A stretch of 64,000 bases of DNA from positions 47,465 through 111,464 of the forward strand of contig JAACVZ010000001.1 of NCBI GenBank assembly GCA_009992235.1, given 5' to 3'. The notes beneath the pieces were generated by a model. It was not told the origin of the DNA, did no database searches, and saw only the letters and a program-made list of their open reading frames with translations. The translations under genes were made by a program, and so were the position numbers. Source of the stretch: Candidatus Saccharimonadota bacterium (GTDB lineage: Bacteria > Patescibacteriota > Saccharimonadia > Saccharimonadales > Saccharimonadaceae). Below, one piece after another: positions 61,795 through 64,000 of this stretch (positions are counted from its first letter, which is position 1; every line of letters starts with the position of its first letter).

Positions 61795-64000
61795 ATGGGT
61801 AAAATTAAAGGGTTACGCACACGTATATTCGCACCCGTGAAGAAGCGGACGCAATTGTTGGCGCGCCCTTTCAACTACAATACTCACAGAAAGCTTGTGC
61901 ACATAATGCTTGCCGTTCTTTTATTGGTAGGCACGGTTGTCGGTACGCTCTTACCCTTTGCTGCGGTACGGGCTGAAGAATCGCTGAGCTGGAGTAGTAA
62001 TGCAGATTTTGCTATGAATAAATCTAGCGCCTGTGAGCAGACGGTGATAGATGGTGTAGTTATATCTGGCGACGCATATACTGATGAAAATTGCGAAGCG
62101 GCCGAAGAAGACTCGGGTATCACGCTTGGACCAGATAGCTCATTTCTGCAATCTGTTGTTGAGGTAGCGGCGGGTACTAGCTATTCGGTGGCTCTTAAGG
62201 ATGACGGTTCGGTTTGGGCTTGGGGGGTTAACAGTTATGGACAACTTGGAGATGGCAGCACCACGGATCGACAACTACCCGTTCAGGTGGTTGGCCCTGG
62301 CGGTGTTGGCTACTTGGGAGGGGCTACTGCTATTTCTGTTCGTAATAATCACACTTGCGCCATTGCTGACGGCCAGGCGTACTGTTGGGGCTATAACTAC
62401 ACTGGTCAGCTTGGTGATAACTCAACGGAAAATCAAAGTAGCCCGGTAGCTGTTGACACTTCTCTGATGTCTGGCGTAGTCACCGACATTGCAGTAGGAG
62501 GTACGCATACCTGTGCCATAGCCGACGGCCAGGCGTACTGTTGGGGAAATGGAGATGATGCTCGTTTTGGTACTTTTTCTAGTGATGCGAGTTCACCAGA
62601 AGCTGTATCTACCTCTGTTATGTCAGGCATAATTACAGATATTTCGGCTGGTAGCGACTACACCTGTGCAATAGCTAACGGCCAGGCGTACTGTTGGGGA
62701 AGAAGTTCTTACGGCCAGACGGGGGGTGGATCGACTACGTCAGCGGTATCAGTCCAGGCCGTATCTACCTCTGTTATGTCAGGCACAGTGACAGATATCT
62801 CAGCTGGCGATTATCATGCTTGCGCAATAGCTGGCGGCCAGGCGTACTGTTGGGGAAAAGGAAATAATGGACAGAGTGGTGACGGCTCCACGACCTTGCT
62901 CCAGACAACTCCTGTAGCCGTCAATGCTTCTGTTATGTCAGGCATAATTACAGATATTTCGGCTGGTAGAGATCACACTTGCGCAATGGTTGATGGTTCG
63001 GCGTACTGTTGGGGGTATGGCAACTACGGCCAACTTGGTAACGGATCAACCACTCAGCAGAATACTCCTGCGGCGATAGACGGCTCTGCGATATCAGGTG
63101 CAGTTACGGACATTACCGCTGGGGGCTCTAATAGCTGTGCTGTTACGGATAGTCAAGTTTATTGTTGGGGGCAGAATCAATATGGACAATTGGGCTACTA
63201 TAATATCGGAGGTAAATCTACGTCACCTTTTCCTATATATACGGCCGTCAACTCAACAAGTTTCGATTCAGCTGATTCTATCTCTGCTGGTTATAGCCAC
63301 ACCTGCGCCATAGCCGATGGCCAAGCCTATTGCTGGGGAGATGGTGGCAATGGTAAGCTCGGCAACAACTCCACTATCGACCAATCCACCCCAGTAGCTG
63401 TCGATACCTCTACTATGTCTGGCACAGTGTCCGCTATTTCAGCTGGCAACTATCACACTTGCGCCATCGCCGATGGCCAAGCTTATTGTTGGGGGCGTGG
63501 TTACGGGGGCCAACTCGGCAACAACTCCACTATCGACCAATCCACCCCAGTAGCTGTCGATACCTCTACTATGTCTGGCACAGTGTCCGCTATTTCAGCT
63601 GGCAACTATCACACTTGCGCCATCGCCGATAGCCAGGTCTATTGCTGGGGTCAAGGCGATTATGGCAAACTTGGTAATAATTCTCTTAACGATAGTACTA
63701 CGCCAGTAGCAGTTGACACCTCAGTTATGTCCGGTTTGGTTTCTAACATCTCGGCTGGTGGGAATTTTTCTTGCGCCATCGCTGATGGCCAAGCTTATTG
63801 TTGGGGGCGAGGTGCAGGTGGTTCAATGGGCAATGGTTCTACAGACGATCAGACCGCACCGGTAGCCGTAGACACTTCTACTATGTCTGGCGCTGTAACT
63901 AATATAGTAGCTGGGAACCACGCTTGTGCAGTAGCTGGCGGTCAAGCGTATTGCTGGGGTAGTAATTATGCAGGTAGGCTTGGGATAGGTACTACAACAG
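61795..64000 (+). CDS. Large secreted RCC1-repeat protein, 3' end outside the window
   Basis: The frame is open from ATG 61795 to the window edge (735 complete codons). An N-terminal membrane helix or signal sequence ([20 protein letters not shown], residues about 35-60) precedes at least ten RCC1 blade repeats of about 52 residues. Each has the pattern [14 protein letters not shown]...G.LG..ST...P..V. Two Cys per repeat (in TCAIA and YCWG) suggest disulfides, fitting an extracellular beta-propeller or filament. TATAAT (61778-61783) ends 11 nt before the ATG. Likely a surface adhesin. Confidence 0.88.
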   Translation, partial: MGKIKGLRTRIFAPVKKRTQLLARPFNYNTHRKLVHIMLAVLLLVGTVVGTLLPFAAVRAEESLSWSSNADFAMNKSSACEQTVIDGVVISGDAYTDENCEAAEEDSGITLGPDSSFLQSVVEVAAGTSYSVALKDDGSVWAWGVNSYGQLGDGSTTDRQLPVQVVGPGGVGYLGGATAISVRNNHTCAIADGQAYCWGYNYTGQLGDNSTENQSSPVAVDTSLMSGVVTDIAVGGTHTCAIADGQAYCWGNGDDARFGTFSSDASSPEAVSTSVMSGIITDISAGSDYTCAIANGQAYCWGRSSYGQTGGGSTTSAVSVQAVSTSVMSGTVTDISAGDYHACAIAGGQAYCWGKGNNGQSGDGSTTLLQTTPVAVNASVMSGIITDISAGRDHTCAMVDGSAYCWGYGNYGQLGNGSTTQQNTPAAIDGSAISGAVTDITAGGSNSCAVTDSQVYCWGQNQYGQLGYYNIGGKSTSPFPIYTAVNSTSFDSADSISAGYSHTCAIADGQAYCWGDGGNGKLGNNSTIDQSTPVAVDTSTMSGTVSAISAGNYHTCAIADGQAYCWGRGYGGQLGNNSTIDQSTPVAVDTSTMSGTVSAISAGNYHTCAIADSQVYCWGQGDYGKLGNNSLNDSTTPVAVDTSVMSGLVSNISAGGNFSCAIADGQAYCWGRGAGGSMGNGSTDDQTAPVAVDTSTMSGAVTNIVAGNHACAVAGGQAYCWGSNYAGRLGIGTTT
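63358..63630 (+). repeat. 117-bp exact direct repeat inside the RCC1 gene
   Basis: The 117 bases at 63358-63474 recur without change at 63514-63630, offset by 156 bp, which is exactly one 52-codon RCC1 repeat. Neighbouring repeats are similar but not identical, so this copy arose recently by duplication or gene conversion. Confidence 0.9.

Noticed and set aside
62340..64000. CRISPR-like or satellite repeats
   Set aside because: The repeats are in phase with one open reading frame and encode RCC1 blades; units vary at synonymous sites and there are no spacers.

Overview
The window is one continuous stretch of bacterial chromosome, densely packed with core genes. It most likely comes from a Candidate Phyla Radiation (Patescibacteria) bacterium, probably Candidatus Saccharibacteria (TM7). 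This is inferred from stripped-down versions of conserved operons, a short prolyl-tRNA synthetase, several families common in CPR genomes (DUF2207, membrane-anchored VirB4/TraD-like ATPase, FtsEX with a CHAP hydrolase) and use of TGA as a stop together with a release factor 2 gene, which argues against code-25 lineages such as Gracilibacteria. No 16S rRNA or complete ribosomal operon is present to prove the placement. No tRNA, rRNA, CRISPR array, insertion sequence or prophage was seen.

Layout. 1-5066: end of tsf, then frr-uppS-rseP-CPBP protease-proS, a reduced form of the usual rpsB-tsf-pyrH-frr-uppS-cdsA-dxr-rseP-proS cluster. 5160-9189: greA, a MacB-like ABC exporter pair and serS. 9246-19757: secA, an M16 peptidase, a murD-murL pair for an alternative D-glutamate route in peptidoglycan, prfB, then ftsE-ftsX and a CHAP-domain hydrolase. 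19820-31261: S41 protease, a response regulator, rpmA, an RNA methyltransferase, an LPG-flippase-like membrane protein, xseA-xseB, a decayed methyltransferase gene, a soluble histidine kinase with its response regulator, recO, glyS and an FKBP isomerase. 31409-34162: RNase H, a DUF4868 (KwaB-like) protein and a Pif1-type helicase. 34239-42592: a reduced dcw cluster, mraZ-rsmH-ftsL-ftsI-mraY-ftsW-murG-ftsQ, under a classic triple MraZ box. 42593-43358 is a long stretch without a convincing gene apart from two possible tiny cationic peptides.

From 43359 most genes are on the minus strand: DUF2268 and NTF2-like proteins, a large membrane-anchored T4SS-type ATPase, a sigma-region-4/HARE-HTH regulator, topA and dprA. 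Divergent from dprA is a roughly 380-nt non-coding transcription unit with a perfect consensus promoter and a strong terminator (51786-52203), the strongest candidate for something undescribed. Then come pth, der, rluB, a histidine kinase/response regulator pair with long low-complexity tails, a NUDIX hydrolase and a DUF2207 membrane protein, interleaved with three small orphan genes. The window ends inside a large secreted RCC1-repeat protein that is still being reshaped by exact intragenic duplication.

A feature running through the whole window is that many genes have a -10 box (TATAAT, TACAAT, TATACT) ending only 6 to 12 nt before the start codon, with no room for a ribosome binding site. 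Leaderless transcripts therefore appear to be a normal mode of expression here, and I used this to choose several start codons. Genes inside operons and a few small orphan genes instead use Shine-Dalgarno sites or overlapping stop/start codons.
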